DNA of 64,000 nt from Acuticoccus sp. I52.16.1 (GCF_022865125.1 NZ_CP094828.1:1488001-1552000), one strand, 5' to 3'; numbered from the stretch's first letter, positions 24,999-34,162 are shown. The notes: generated by a model from the letters alone, not told the origin. A program made the numbers and translations.

Positions 24999-25001
24999 GC
25001 C

Positions 25002-25466
25002 ATGCGCGTCCTCGCCGCCATCCTCACCGGTGCCGTCTTCGGGCTCGGCATCACCATCTCGGGCATGGGCAACCCGGCCAAGGTGCTGAATTTCTTCGAC
25101 CTCGCCGGCACCTGGGATCCGTCTCTCGCTTTCGTCATGGGCGGGGCGTTGGCGGTCACCTTCGCCGGATATCGCCTCGTGCTCGTCCGTCCGCGGCCCC
25201 TCCTCGCCTCCCGCTTCGCCCTCCCGGCCGACACCGCGATCGACCGGCGGCTCGTCGGCGGTTCGGCGCTGTTCGGCGTCGGCTGGGGGATCGCCGGCTT
25301 CTGCCCCGGCGGCGCATTGCCGATGCTCGGCACCGGCGTGGCGGACGTCTTCGTCTTCGTCGCCGCCCTCGCCGCCGGGATCGTCGCGACGCGCCTCGTC
25401 CCGGCCCGCGCGGCATCCGACGAGAGCCACCCGGCCGCCACCGCGGCCAGCAAACGGAGGACGTGA
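25002..25466 (+). CDS. YeeE/YedE family membrane protein (second half)
   Basis: A 154-residue membrane protein. It begins MRVLAAILTGAVFGLGITISGMGNPAKVLNFFDLAGTWDPSL-like, with the conserved SGMGNPAKVLNFFD motif (about 26-39), and contains GWGIAGFCPGGALPMLG (about 100-116), the second sulfur-handling Cys motif. It starts 3 bases after the first half and overlaps the start of the MBL gene by one base. The two halves probably form one channel for a sulfur compound. Confidence 0.88.
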   Translation: MRVLAAILTGAVFGLGITISGMGNPAKVLNFFDLAGTWDPSLAFVMGGALAVTFAGYRLVLVRPRPLLASRFALPADTAIDRRLVGGSALFGVGWGIAGFCPGGALPMLGTGVADVFVFVAALAAGIVATRLVPARAASDESHPAATAASKRRT

Positions 25467-26350
25467 TGCAGGATCCGGTCGATCTAACGGTAAAGCCCGA
25501 AGTCGAAGGCTTCTTCGACCCCGACACCCATACGATCTCGTACGTTGTAAAGGACCCCGCGTCGAACGCCTGCGCGATCGTCGACAGCGTGATGGACATC
25601 GACTACGCCGCCGGCCGCATCTCCACCGACCACGCCGACCGGATCATCGCCTTCGTCAGATCGCGCGGCCTGGCTGTGGAGTGGCTGATCGAGACGCACG
25701 TCCACGCCGACCACCTGTCGGCCGCGCCCTACATCCAGCGGGAGCTGGGCGGCCGGCTCGGCATCGGCCGCAACATCACCGTGGTGCAGGAGACGTTCGG
25801 CAAGATCTTCAACGAGGGGACGGAGTTCCAGCGCGACGGCTCCCAGTTCGACCGCCTGTTCGACGATGGCGACACCTACACCGTCGGCACGATGAAGGGC
25901 ACGGCGCTGCACACTCCCGGCCACACCCCGGCCTGCATGACGCACGTCATGGGCGATGCGGCGTTCGTGGGCGATACGCTGTTCATGCCAGACGGCGGCT
26001 CGGCGCGGGCCGACTTCCCGGGCGGCGATGCGGAAAAGCTCTACGATTCCATCCAAAAGGTGCTGGCGCTGCCGGGCGCGACGCGACTCTTCATGTGCCA
26101 CGATTACGGCCCCGGCGGACGCGAGATCCGCTGGGAGACGACGGTGGCCGACGAAAGGGCGCACAACATCCACGTCGGCGGTGGGCGCACGAAGGCGGAG
26201 TTTGTCCGGTTCCGCACCGAACGTGACGCGACGCTTGCGATGCCGCGCCTCATCCTCCCCTCGCTGCAAGTGAACATGAAGGCCGGCCAGCTCCCGCAGG
26301 AGGAGCAGAACGGCAAGCGCTACCTCAAGGTGCCGCTGAACGGGCTATGA
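25466..26350 (+). CDS. MBL-fold hydrolase, persulfide-dioxygenase/Blh type
   Basis: 294 residues. The metal site of the metallo-beta-lactamase fold is visible: ETHVHADHLSAAPYI (about 73-87), TPGHTPACMTH, FVGDTLFMPDGGSARADFPGG and LFMCHDYGPGG. This is the ETHE1/Blh pattern of glutathione-persulfide dioxygenases, which oxidise persulfide to sulfite. The C-terminal part with RTERDATLAMPRLILPSLQVN is typical of the Blh enzyme of BigR-controlled operons. Here the operon has YeeE/YedE transporters and an OxyR-like regulator in place of BigR. It probably detoxifies hydrogen sulfide-derived persulfide in the cytoplasm. Confidence 0.9.
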   Translation: MQDPVDLTVKPEVEGFFDPDTHTISYVVKDPASNACAIVDSVMDIDYAAGRISTDHADRIIAFVRSRGLAVEWLIETHVHADHLSAAPYIQRELGGRLGIGRNITVVQETFGKIFNEGTEFQRDGSQFDRLFDDGDTYTVGTMKGTALHTPGHTPACMTHVMGDAAFVGDTLFMPDGGSARADFPGGDAEKLYDSIQKVLALPGATRLFMCHDYGPGGREIRWETTVADERAHNIHVGGGRTKAEFVRFRTERDATLAMPRLILPSLQVNMKAGQLPQEEQNGKRYLKVPLNGL

Positions 26351-26376
26351 GCCGGCGCCGCCCGAGAGGCGGAACG

Positions 26377-26403
26377 GTCCGCCGCGCCGACGGCGCGGCG
26401 GAC
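26377..26403. terminator. Strong GC hairpin between convergent genes
   Basis: GTCCGCCGCGCC (26377-26388) and GGCGCGGCGGAC (26392-26403) form a perfect 12-base stem around GAC. It lies between the stops of the MBL gene and the DUF3775 gene, as a shared terminator would, but there is no T tract. Confidence 0.55.
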
Positions 26404-26416
26404 GATCGCAGGCGGG

Positions 26417-26869
26417 TCAGGCCGCCTGACGGTCGACCCAGGCGAGGTAGGAGTCGAGCCCGCTCTCCAGATGGGTGGGAAACACCTCGATCTCGAAGAG
26501 GGTCGCGCTGGCGGGGCCGGATGCCGCGGCCTTCGCCTCACGCACGGCGGTCTCCAACTCGGCCGGCTCGTAGTCGCCGCGGCCGATGTAGGTGAGCGCC
26601 AGCAGTTCGGCCTGCTCGTCGACGTTGAGCGAGTCGATCATCGCGGACGCCTCCTCCCGCGTCTCGTCCGGCATGCGTTCGTCGGACAGGGAGTTCTCGT
26701 CTCCGCGCGACAGCGAGGTCGCCGAGTCGATCTCGATCTCCATCTCCACGTCGTCCGCCTCCGAGTCCGGCACCTCGAAGAGGGCCGCGCGGGACTTGGC
26801 GACGATCAGACGCACGAGGTCGTCGTCGATGTTGAGTTCGCGTGCGCCGCTGCGCTCCCGGAGGCTCAT
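26417..26869 (-). CDS. DUF3775 family protein
   Basis: 150 residues, acidic. The N-terminal half has INIDDDLVRLIVAKSRA-like text (NIDDDLVRLIVAKSRAALFE) and an Asp/Glu-rich linker; the C-terminal half has SLNVDEQAELLALTYIGRGDYEPAELETAV, the mark of DUF3775. Function unknown for the family. It overlaps the upstream small gene by four bases (ATGA), so they are co-translated. No signal peptide or membrane helix. Confidence 0.8.
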   Translation of the reverse strand: MSLRERSGARELNIDDDLVRLIVAKSRAALFEVPDSEADDVEMEIEIDSATSLSRGDENSLSDERMPDETREEASAMIDSLNVDEQAELLALTYIGRGDYEPAELETAVREAKAAASGPASATLFEIEVFPTHLESGLDSYLAWVDRQAA

Positions 26870-27141
26870 GATCTGTCCTCGCCGGCATGCGGGTGGACGC
26901 CGCCGCCTTTGTTCAGCTCGGCCTCGGCGCGCGCGTCCTTGTCCTGGAGGCGCGCGCTTTCGACCGGGTCGGCGTCCGCGGTGAGTTTCGCGTCCGGCAC
27001 GGCCTGGCGCTGGTTGTGGACGTTGAGCTGATCATCGCCCTGCAGCCGGTTGTTGCCCATCACGTCGCCGGCGATGTCGGTCTCGCCGATCCGCTCGGCG
27101 TCCCGAGTGCGGTCCGGACCGTTGGTGTTCGGCTTTTCCAT
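26866..27141 (-). CDS. Small hydrophilic protein of unknown function
   Basis: 91 residues from MEKPNTNGPDRTRDAERIG, very hydrophilic, with many Asp, Asn, Gln, Arg and Glu and no hydrophobic core, so probably disordered. GGAGAG precedes the ATG. It is coupled to the DUF3775 gene and divergent from another small gene over a 183-base, less GC-rich promoter region. I do not recognise a family; proteins of this composition are often stress-linked, but nothing here proves it. Confidence 0.6.
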   Translation of the reverse strand: MEKPNTNGPDRTRDAERIGETDIAGDVMGNNRLQGDDQLNVHNQRQAVPDAKLTADADPVESARLQDKDARAEAELNKGGGVHPHAGEDRS

Positions 27142-27324
27142 TGATCTCTCCAATCGCTTCAAAGCGAACAATGGCGGGGACGGGACAAAGGTTTCGCGTA
27201 TCAGAATTGGAATGCATGGCACCTCTGCAATTGGAAAGAAGCTGTTCGGTTGGCGTTCAGATTGCGAAGGCCTAATGGAACTCACCTTCCACAGGCCGCT
27301 TCAGTCAGTAAGGAGTTCAGGACG

Positions 27325-27513
27325 ATGGCCAGCGTGACCGCGCCCACCACCGAGACGACCACCCCCGCGCAAACCCAACCGGCCGAGACGAGCTCGAACC
27401 AGCCGGCGCGTTCGCCTTGGGCCTTCGGTGGGCCTTTCTCTCACGACCGACCGATGCCGATCGTGGCGGAATCTGCGACCCTGGGCGAGCTCGACCTCCA
27501 CGGCCGCCTCTAA
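27325..27513 (+). CDS. Small Thr/Pro-rich protein of unknown function
   Basis: 62 residues beginning MASVTAPTTETTTPAQTQ and ending TLGELDLHGRL. It is disordered-looking, with no membrane segment or cysteine. It is supported by a good Shine-Dalgarno (AAGGAG, 9 bases ahead of ATG) and a lower-GC promoter region, not by homology. Divergent from the 91-residue hydrophilic protein. Confidence 0.5.
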   Translation: MASVTAPTTETTTPAQTQPAETSSNQPARSPWAFGGPFSHDRPMPIVAESATLGELDLHGRL

Positions 27514-27971
27514 GCGGACCGGCCGCCGCGGCCGATCCACCACCCTTCGCCCCCTGGGGTCCGGGCATGCCGGCACCGCCGCCGTTCCCCGTCCCCAGCC
27601 GTGAAGAGACGGTTCCGGCGAACCCACCCGAGCATCGTGCACGAAGGCGGCGCCCCTTCCCGCACGACCCTCGCGGGAGCGTCCACGGCCCTCGCAGCAG
27701 CCGAATCCGACCGTTGCGAGACGAATGGTCCGCGGTGTTGCCCGCCGGCCACAATGCACGCAAGGCACCCGCGGCAGCGCCCGGCGCCCCGCGCGACTTG
27801 ACGTGAGCCCTCCCAGCACGTAACTCCCAGCGACGCGGCCCTCGCCGCACCACCGCCCGACAGCGCGTTGCGCCCTCGGGCGCGTTTTGCGTTGCTCATC
27901 TGTCTGGCTGGCCGCCTGCGGCTCGCCGGTCGCCCGTCGCCGTCATGGCGTCGCCACCTCGGGGGTTGCCC
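27514..27971. other. Non-coding stretch upstream of ffh, with a hairpin
   Basis: About 460 GC-rich bases without a supported gene. Near its end GCGCCC (27870-27875) and GGGCGC (27878-27883) form a stem followed by GTTTTGCG, a possible terminator or leader hairpin ahead of ffh. I looked for the conserved SRP RNA (4.5S) loop here because ffh follows, and did not find it. Confidence 0.4.
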
Positions 27972-29564
27972 ATGTTCGAGAGCCTTTCGGATCGCCTCTC
28001 CGGCATCTTCGACAAGCTGACCGGCCGCGGCGCCCTGTCCGAGGCCGACGTCGACGCCGCGATGCGCGAGATCCGCCGCGCTCTGCTGGAGGCGGACGTC
28101 GCCCTCCCGGTGGTGCGGCAGTTCGTCGAGGAGGTGCGCAAGGAGGCCGTCGGCGCCACGGTCGTGAAGTCGGTCACGCCGGGCCAGATGGTCGTCAAGA
28201 TCGTCCACGACGAGCTGGTGAAGATGCTGGGCGAGACCGCCGAGCCGATCTCGCTCGCCGCCGCGGCCCCGGTGCCGATCATGATGGTCGGCCTGCAGGG
28301 CTCGGGCAAGACGACGACGTCGGCCAAGATCGGCCTGCGGTTGCAGAAGCGCGAGAAGAAGCGCGTGCTGATGGCCTCGCTCGACACCCAGCGCCCGGCC
28401 GCGCAGGAACAGCTTCGCGTCCTCGGCGAAGAGAACGGCATCGAGACCCTGAAGATCGTGCCGGGCCAGAACCCGCGCCAGATCGCCGAGCGGGCGATGA
28501 CCGCGGGCCGCCTCGGCGGTTACGACGTCGTCATTCTCGACACCGCCGGCCGCCTGTCGATCGACGAAGCCTTGATGACCGAGATCGCGGACATCAAGCG
28601 TGCCACCAACCCGCACGAGATCCTGCTGGTGGCCGACAGCCTGACCGGCCAGGACGCCGTCGCCACCGCCAAGGCGTTCGACGAGCGGATGAACGTCACC
28701 GGCATCGTCCTGACCCGCGTCGACGGTGACGGGCGCGGCGGTGCGGCGCTCTCCATGCGCGCCACCACCGGCAAGCCGATCAAGCTCATCGGCGTCGGCG
28801 AGAAGGCCGACGCGCTGGACGAGTTCCACCCGCGCCGCATCGCCGACCGCATCCTCGGCATGGGCGACATCGTCTCCCTGGTGGAGAAGGCGGCCGAGCA
28901 CGTCGACGCCGAAAAAGCCGCCGCCATGGCCCAGAAGATGGCCAAGGGCGGGTTCGACCTCAACGACCTGAAGGACCAGCTCGGTCAGATGGAGAAGATG
29001 GGCGGGCTCGGCGGGCTGATGGGCATGATGCCCGGCATCGGCAAGATGAAGAAGGAGATGGCCGCCGCCGGACTCGACGACGGGATCATCAAGAAGCAGG
29101 TCGCCATCATCAACTCGATGACCAAGATCGAGCGCAAGAAGCCCGACATCCTGAAGGCGAGCCGCAAGAAGCGCATCGCCGCGGGCTCGGGCACCGAGGT
29201 CGCCGAGGTCAACAAGCTCCTGAAGATGCACCGCCAGATGGCGGACATGATGAAGATGATGGGCAAGAAGAAGGGCGGCATGATGGGCGGCCTCGGGCAG
29301 ATGCTCGGCATGGGCGGCGGCGGCGTTCCCGACATGCCGAAGGGCCTGGAAGGCATGAACCCGGCCGACCTCGAGAAGCTCGCCAAGCAGATGCCCCAAG
29401 GCGGTATGCCCGGCGGGATGGGCGGCGGCATGCCGCCCGGCGGTCTGCCGGGCCTCGGCGGTCCGGGGGGCCTGCCCGGTCTCGGCGGCCCCGGCATGCC
29501 CGGCCTTCCGGGCCTCGGCGGCGGGCACGGCAAGGGCAAGCGGCAAAAGGGCAAACGCAAATGA
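27972..29564 (+). CDS. ffh: Signal recognition particle protein Ffh
   Basis: 530 residues. N domain at 1-85 (MFESLSDRLSGIFDKLTGRG); G domain with GLQGSGKTTTSAKIGLRL, DTQRPAAQEQLRVLGE, ILDTAGRLSIDEAL, TRVDGDGRGGAALS and GVGEKADALDEF; M domain with IGKMKKEM and the RNA-binding RKKRIAAGSGTEVAEVNKLLK. The tail of about 60 residues is Gly/Met/Pro-rich and ends basic ([11 protein letters not shown]). Ffh binds 4.5S RNA and signal sequences and delivers ribosomes to FtsY. The Met at 27972 matches family starts; an earlier in-frame ATG at 27945 adds nine residues. First gene of the ffh-GNAT-rpsP-rimM-trmD cluster. Confidence 0.97.
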   Translation: MFESLSDRLSGIFDKLTGRGALSEADVDAAMREIRRALLEADVALPVVRQFVEEVRKEAVGATVVKSVTPGQMVVKIVHDELVKMLGETAEPISLAAAAPVPIMMVGLQGSGKTTTSAKIGLRLQKREKKRVLMASLDTQRPAAQEQLRVLGEENGIETLKIVPGQNPRQIAERAMTAGRLGGYDVVILDTAGRLSIDEALMTEIADIKRATNPHEILLVADSLTGQDAVATAKAFDERMNVTGIVLTRVDGDGRGGAALSMRATTGKPIKLIGVGEKADALDEFHPRRIADRILGMGDIVSLVEKAAEHVDAEKAAAMAQKMAKGGFDLNDLKDQLGQMEKMGGLGGLMGMMPGIGKMKKEMAAAGLDDGIIKKQVAIINSMTKIERKKPDILKASRKKRIAAGSGTEVAEVNKLLKMHRQMADMMKMMGKKKGGMMGGLGQMLGMGGGGVPDMPKGLEGMNPADLEKLAKQMPQGGMPGGMGGGMPPGGLPGLGGPGGLPGLGGPGMPGLPGLGGGHGKGKRQKGKRK

Positions 29565-30718
29565 CGAGCGGCGGCGCCGGGATCCTCTCCGGCATCCCGG
29601 CCGGCCGCGCCGAAGCCGAGGCGGCCCTCGACGGCATCGTCATGCCCCAGACCATCCGCACCGAGCGGATGATCCTGGAGCCGTTCGCGATGCACCACCT
29701 CTCCGGCTTCGCCGAGTTCTTCGGCGACGCGGCGTCGACCCGCTTCATCGGCGGCCCGGCCGACCGGTCCGGCACGCTCGACCGGATGGCCCGCTTCAGC
29801 GGCCTGTGGCGGCTCTACGGCATCGGCTGCTACGCGCTGACCGACGAGCGTGGCCGCCTGCACGGCTACGCCGGCCTCTGGTTCCCGCACGACTGGCCGG
29901 CGCCGGAGATCGCCTACGGCCTGCTGCCGGGCTCGCGCGGCGAAGGCCGGGCGCTGGAGGCGGTGCGCGCCGTGAAGTCGATCGCCGAGGCGGTCGGCAT
30001 CGGCGCCCTCATCAGCACCATCGCGCCGGACAACGTCGGCTCGCAGCGCGTCGCGACCGCCGTCGGCGCCACCCGCGGGGAGCGCGTGACGCTGAACGGC
30101 GACGCGGCCGACATCTGGCACCACGCCATGTCGCCGGCCGCGGCGGATCGCGACGCGGTGGTGATGCTCGACTCCAACGTGATGCCGCTGCGCATCCGCA
30201 GCGAGCGGCTCACCCTCGTCCAGTGGCGGCCGGATCACTTCGCCCCGTTCGCGGCGCTGGTCTCGGACGCCGATTCCATGCGTTACCTCGGCGGCCCGAA
30301 CTCGCTCTTCCACGCCACGCGCGGTTTCATCCAGCGCGCCGGCATGTGGCACCTGCGCGGCTACGGCATGTATGCGCTCGAGCATGAAGGCCGCTTCGTC
30401 GGCAGCGTCGGCCTGTGGCACCCACTCAACTGGCCGTGCGCCGAGATCGGCTACACGCTGATGCCCGAGGCGCGCGGCCAGGGCTTCGCCGCCGAGGCCG
30501 TCGCCGCCGTTCGCGAGGTGGCCGCCGAGCAGGGCCTCGCCGACCTCGTCAGCTTCATCGACCCGGACAACGCCGCCTCGCAGGCGGTGGCACGCCGGGT
30601 CGGCGCCGTCCCCGACGGCACGACCCAGATCGCCGGCCGCACCTTCGGGGCGTGGCGACACCAACCCGAGGCCGCCACCGGCCGGCCCCGGATTCACGAG
30701 CTCGAACCCGCGCTTTGA
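29561..30718 (+). CDS. Tandem GNAT N-acetyltransferase (RimJ/RimL-like)
   Basis: 385 residues, two acetyltransferase domains in a row. Domain 1 spans about 28-195 ([45 protein letters not shown]), domain 2 about 205-370 ([49 protein letters not shown]). The R-G-x-G-x-A acetyl-CoA loop is RGEGRA in the first and RGQGFA in the second, so both may be active. It acetylates an unknown amine, possibly a protein N-terminus. Its ATG overlaps the ffh stop by 4 bases and rpsP follows 56 bases later, so it interrupts the usual ffh-rpsP neighbourhood. Confidence 0.88.
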   Translation: MTSGGAGILSGIPAGRAEAEAALDGIVMPQTIRTERMILEPFAMHHLSGFAEFFGDAASTRFIGGPADRSGTLDRMARFSGLWRLYGIGCYALTDERGRLHGYAGLWFPHDWPAPEIAYGLLPGSRGEGRALEAVRAVKSIAEAVGIGALISTIAPDNVGSQRVATAVGATRGERVTLNGDAADIWHHAMSPAAADRDAVVMLDSNVMPLRIRSERLTLVQWRPDHFAPFAALVSDADSMRYLGGPNSLFHATRGFIQRAGMWHLRGYGMYALEHEGRFVGSVGLWHPLNWPCAEIGYTLMPEARGQGFAAEAVAAVREVAAEQGLADLVSFIDPDNAASQAVARRVGAVPDGTTQIAGRTFGAWRHQPEAATGRPRIHELEPAL

Positions 30719-30774
30719 GCGCATCCAACCCCGCGCCACGAGCGCACAGGAACCAGAGAGAACCAGGAGACACC

Positions 30775-31149
30775 ATGCCCACCAAGATCCGGCTCGCCCG
30801 CGGCGGCTCCAAGAAGCGTCCTTACTACCGCATCGTCGTCGCCGACGTCCGCGCCCCGCGCGACGGCCGCTTCATCGAGAAGGTCGGCAGCTACAACCCG
30901 ATGCTCGCCAAGGACAATCCCGAGCGCGTGACGCTCGTCCAGGAACGCATCGAGCATTGGCTGAAGCAGGGCGCCCAGCCGACCGACCGCGTGCTGCGCT
31001 TCCTCGACCAGGCCGGCATCGCCAAGCGTCCCGAGCGGTCGAACCCGAAGAAGGCCGAGCCGGGCAAGAAGGCGCAGGAGCGTGCCGAGGCGCGCCGCCA
31101 GGCCGAGGCCGACAAGGCCGAAGCCACCGCCGAGTCCACCGAGGCGTAA
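30775..31149 (+). CDS. rpsP: 30S ribosomal protein S16
   Basis: 124 residues. The N-terminal 80 residues are standard S16: [43 protein letters not shown] and [20 protein letters not shown]. The last 40 residues are a charged Ala/Glu/Lys extension common in alphaproteobacteria. AACCAGGAGA precedes the ATG. S16 helps assembly of the 30S subunit. It heads the rpsP-rimM-trmD unit, 18 bases before rimM. Confidence 0.97.
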   Translation: MPTKIRLARGGSKKRPYYRIVVADVRAPRDGRFIEKVGSYNPMLAKDNPERVTLVQERIEHWLKQGAQPTDRVLRFLDQAGIAKRPERSNPKKAEPGKKAQERAEARRQAEADKAEATAESTEA

Positions 31150-31167
31150 GCCAGCCGGGAGGTCGTC

Positions 31168-31785
31168 ATGACCGACGTTCCAAAGGCGGACGGTCCTGCC
31201 GCCGGCGATCCGGCGGAGGGCATCCTCATGGCGACCATCGGCGCGCCCCACGGGGTGCGCGGGGCGGTCAAGCTCACGGTCTTCGCCGAGGACCCGCTGA
31301 GCCTGCGCCGCTACAACCCCTTCACCACCGCCGACGGCCGCTCCATGAAGCTGACGTCGGTGAAACCCATCGGCAAGGCGATCGTCGCCACCATCGACGG
31401 GATCGACGACCGCAACGCCGCGGAGACCCTGCGCGGCACCGCGCTCCACGTCGCCCGCGCCCGCCTGCCGCGGCCGGACGAGGACGAGTTCTACCACGTC
31501 GACCTGATCGGCCTCGAGGCGCGGCTGGAGGACGGCACGCCCCTCGGCACCGTCCGCGGCGTGTTCGACTTCGGCGCCGGCGACCTCCTCGATATCCTGG
31601 GCGACAAGCCCCTCCTCGTCCCGTTCACCCGCGAGGTCGTGCCCCACGTCGACCTCGCCGGCGGCGTCGTGACCGTGGCCGCCGTGCCCGGCCTGCTCGA
31701 CGATCCGGCGCCAGAGGACGGGGCCGACGCGGACGCCACGCCCGAAGAGACGGCGGGAGAGGCGAAGGGCGAGGCGAAGGCGTGA
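31168..31785 (+). CDS. rimM: Ribosome maturation factor RimM
   Basis: 205 residues. The N-terminal RimM domain has [22 protein letters not shown] (about 18-40) and the PRC-barrel half has [32 protein letters not shown] and [15 protein letters not shown]. The last 30 residues are an acidic tail. RimM binds S19 and matures the 30S head. Its stop overlaps the GTG start of trmD by four bases. Confidence 0.96.
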   Translation: MTDVPKADGPAAGDPAEGILMATIGAPHGVRGAVKLTVFAEDPLSLRRYNPFTTADGRSMKLTSVKPIGKAIVATIDGIDDRNAAETLRGTALHVARARLPRPDEDEFYHVDLIGLEARLEDGTPLGTVRGVFDFGAGDLLDILGDKPLLVPFTREVVPHVDLAGGVVTVAAVPGLLDDPAPEDGADADATPEETAGEAKGEAKA

Positions 31786-32477
31786 CCTTCGCCGCCACCG
31801 TCCTGACGCTCTATCCGGCGATGTTTCCCGGCCCGCTCGGCACGGCACTGGCCGGCCGCGCGCTGGGGACACAGTGGACGCTCGACCCCGTCGACATCCG
31901 CGACAGCGCCACCGACCGGCACCGCTCCGTCGACGACACGCCCGCCGGCGGTGGCCCCGGCATGGTGATGCGGGCCGACGTCCTCGCCCGCGCGATCGAC
32001 ACCTGCGGCGGCACCGGCCCGCGCCTCCTGATGAGCCCGCGCGGCCGCCCGTTCGACCAAGGTCTGGCGCGCACGCTCGCGTCGGGGCCCGGCGTCACCA
32101 TCGTCTGCGGCCGCTTCGAGGGGGTGGACGAGCGCGTCATCGAGCGGCGCGGCCTGACGGAAGTGTCCATCGGCGACTACATCCTGTCGGGCGGGGAAAT
32201 CGGTGCGATGGCGGTGCTCGACGCGATCGTGCGGCTCCTGCCGGGCGTGATGGGCAACGCCGCCTCGGCCGACGAGGAGAGCTTCGCCGACGGGCTCCTC
32301 GAGCATCCGCAGTACACCCGCCCCGCCCAGTGGGAGGACGCGCCGATTCCCGAGGTGCTCATGTCCGGCGACCACGGCAAGATCGCCGCCTGGCGGCGCG
32401 CGGCACGGCTGCGTCTCACCGCCGCCCGCCGGCCCGATCTGTTCGAGCGCCGCACCCCCGGCGAGCCGGCGAAGTAA
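31782..32477 (+). CDS. trmD: tRNA (guanine37-N1)-methyltransferase TrmD
   Basis: 231 residues from a GTG overlapping the rimM stop (GTGA). The SPOUT-class deep-knot methyltransferase sequences are present: [49 protein letters not shown] and [23 protein letters not shown]. It makes m1G37 in tRNAs reading CNN codons and prevents frameshifts. In many bacteria rplS follows; here the next gene lies on the other strand 21 bases away, so rplS is elsewhere. Confidence 0.97.
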   Translation: MTFAATVLTLYPAMFPGPLGTALAGRALGTQWTLDPVDIRDSATDRHRSVDDTPAGGGPGMVMRADVLARAIDTCGGTGPRLLMSPRGRPFDQGLARTLASGPGVTIVCGRFEGVDERVIERRGLTEVSIGDYILSGGEIGAMAVLDAIVRLLPGVMGNAASADEESFADGLLEHPQYTRPAQWEDAPIPEVLMSGDHGKIAAWRRAARLRLTAARRPDLFERRTPGEPAK

Positions 32478-32498
32478 CCCCGCCGGCCACGCCGTCCG

Positions 32499-34025
32499 TC
32501 AGCCCGGCAGCATCGCGGTCAGGTCGTCCAGGCTGTAGCGCGCCAGCGGCTCGTCCGAGAACTCGAACCACTCCACGTCGGTCACGTCGAGGTCCGTCTC
32601 GGCGCCGTTGACGATGTTGAGGATGCCGCTCTCGGCGTCATACGCGTAGCCGTAGTCCTCGGCCGAGCCGTAGAGGATCAGCGTGTCGCCGCCGAAGAGC
32701 CCCGCCTCGCTGCCGCCGTCGATGAAGCCGGACCCGTTCTGGATATCGAACACGTCGTTGCCCGAGCCGCCTTCCAGCGCATGCTCGAAGGTGCCGCCCT
32801 CGCCGGTGCGCTCGTCGAACAGGCCGCCGGTCGTGCCACGCGCGACGATGAGGTCGTTGCCGGAGCCGAGGTCGATGTCGGATCGAATGACGGCGACGCC
32901 GGTCGAGCCCGGATTGCCCGGGTCCACGATCCCCCCCGCCAGCACCACGTCCCGCTCCGAGCCGGTGTCGATCGTGCTGTCGACGATGCCGGACGCATGG
33001 CTGGGCTCCGCGCCGCCGAGCGCATCCGGGTTCGCCTCGCCGGACGCGTCGACGAAGTCGCGCCCGCCGTTGGTGACGATCGTCGTGGCGACGATGCCGA
33101 CGGCGCTCGCCGCCTCGCCCACCGCGGAGGCGAGACCGGTGATGGTGTCGTCGCTGTCGCCAGTCTCGATGGCGCTGGAGGCGATCGCCTCGGCGCGCGC
33201 CTCCGGGCCGAGCGCGTCCGCGTGGGCCTCGACCACGGCGCGGCCGGCGCCGGCGTCGGTGCCGATCTCGCTGGCCCCGAGGCCGACGGCCGATGCGCTG
33301 GCGCCCGACTCCGCGGTCGCCTCGGCGAGAACGAGCAAGCTGCCGCGCCCGGCGCTGATGTTGGCGCTGACGCCCGTCGCCGTCGCCTCGACCGCGGCGT
33401 CGGTCCAGGTGGCGGCGGTGCCGACGATATTCTCGCTCTGCGCCCCGCCGAGCACCGTGGCGACGGAGAGGCCCACCGCGTCGACGCTCGCCCCGTCCAT
33501 GCCGCTGGGCACCGCCTGTGCGTGGCCGGAGAGCTGGTTGCGGCCCGCACCGAGGTCCACATAATCCGCCGAGACGCCGGTGACGCTGGTCTGGCCCTCG
33601 CCGACGGCAGGTGTCGCGCGCTGCCAGATCGCCGAGCCGCGGACCATATCGTCGCCGAGGCCGGTGGTCAGCATCGCACCGTCCGCAACCTCGAGGCCGA
33701 CGATGGTGGCCGCCTCGGCGCTCGCCTGCGTGACGTCGACCAGCCCCGAGACGCGGTCGCGACCGGCGCCGGTGGCAAGGTTTGCGGACGCCGCCAGCCC
33801 GGTGACGGCGAGCGGTCCGTCGACCGTGAGGTCCAGCGCCCGGCCGCGGAAGACGCCGAGCACCGTGTCCGCCCCGGAGCCGAGGTCCTGGGGGCTGCCG
33901 TTGGTCATGGCGACCGCCGCGGCGGTCGATATCTGGCCGTCGACGCGGTCGATCGCGATCGCGGTGTCGCGCCGGCCCGAGAACGGCGCGAATTCGGAGA
34001 GGTCCGCCTGTCGAAAAAGGATCAT
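32499..34025 (-). CDS. Long-period RTX-like (beta-roll) repeat protein
   Basis: 508 residues from MILFRQADLSEFAPFSGRRD, with GAGG ahead of the ATG. Most of the protein is built of roughly 45-50-residue repeats, each with an Ala-rich strand (A-x-G-I/L or A-V-G-I) and then an Asp/Gly turn such as TGLGDDMVRG, DLGAGRNQLSG, TGDSDDTITG, TNGGRDFVDA, DTGSERDVVLAG, DLGSGNDLIV and EGGSGNDVFDI. Only one Ca2+-type turn occurs per repeat, unlike the 9-residue RTX array. The last 100 residues (GDTLILYGSAEDYGYAYD to LTAMLPG) resemble the end domain of type I secreted proteins. No N-terminal signal peptide, so type I secretion is possible. Acidic and cysteine-free. Confidence 0.7.
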   Translation of the reverse strand: MILFRQADLSEFAPFSGRRDTAIAIDRVDGQISTAAAVAMTNGSPQDLGSGADTVLGVFRGRALDLTVDGPLAVTGLAASANLATGAGRDRVSGLVDVTQASAEAATIVGLEVADGAMLTTGLGDDMVRGSAIWQRATPAVGEGQTSVTGVSADYVDLGAGRNQLSGHAQAVPSGMDGASVDAVGLSVATVLGGAQSENIVGTAATWTDAAVEATATGVSANISAGRGSLLVLAEATAESGASASAVGLGASEIGTDAGAGRAVVEAHADALGPEARAEAIASSAIETGDSDDTITGLASAVGEAASAVGIVATTIVTNGGRDFVDASGEANPDALGGAEPSHASGIVDSTIDTGSERDVVLAGGIVDPGNPGSTGVAVIRSDIDLGSGNDLIVARGTTGGLFDERTGEGGTFEHALEGGSGNDVFDIQNGSGFIDGGSEAGLFGGDTLILYGSAEDYGYAYDAESGILNIVNGAETDLDVTDVEWFEFSDEPLARYSLDDLTAMLPG

Positions 34026-34162
34026 GACTGCCTCGCGTGACGCTGAAATGGCGAGGTATTCATAGCGCCCGACCCAGGCAACACAAAGGCAATTCACGTA
34101 AAGTGAAGATATCGCGCGCCGCATCGGCTAAGATACTCGAGACAAAGCCGATTTTGTTCTGT

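Noticed and set aside
27277-27310. Possible EcfG (general stress) promoter, GGAAC followed by a -10-like element, before the 62-residue protein
   Set aside because: The -10 half does not match CGTT at the right spacing and it lies too close to the ribosome-binding site.
27514-27971. Possible 4.5S (SRP) RNA upstream of ffh
   Set aside because: The conserved SRP RNA apical loop sequence is not present on either strand in this gap.
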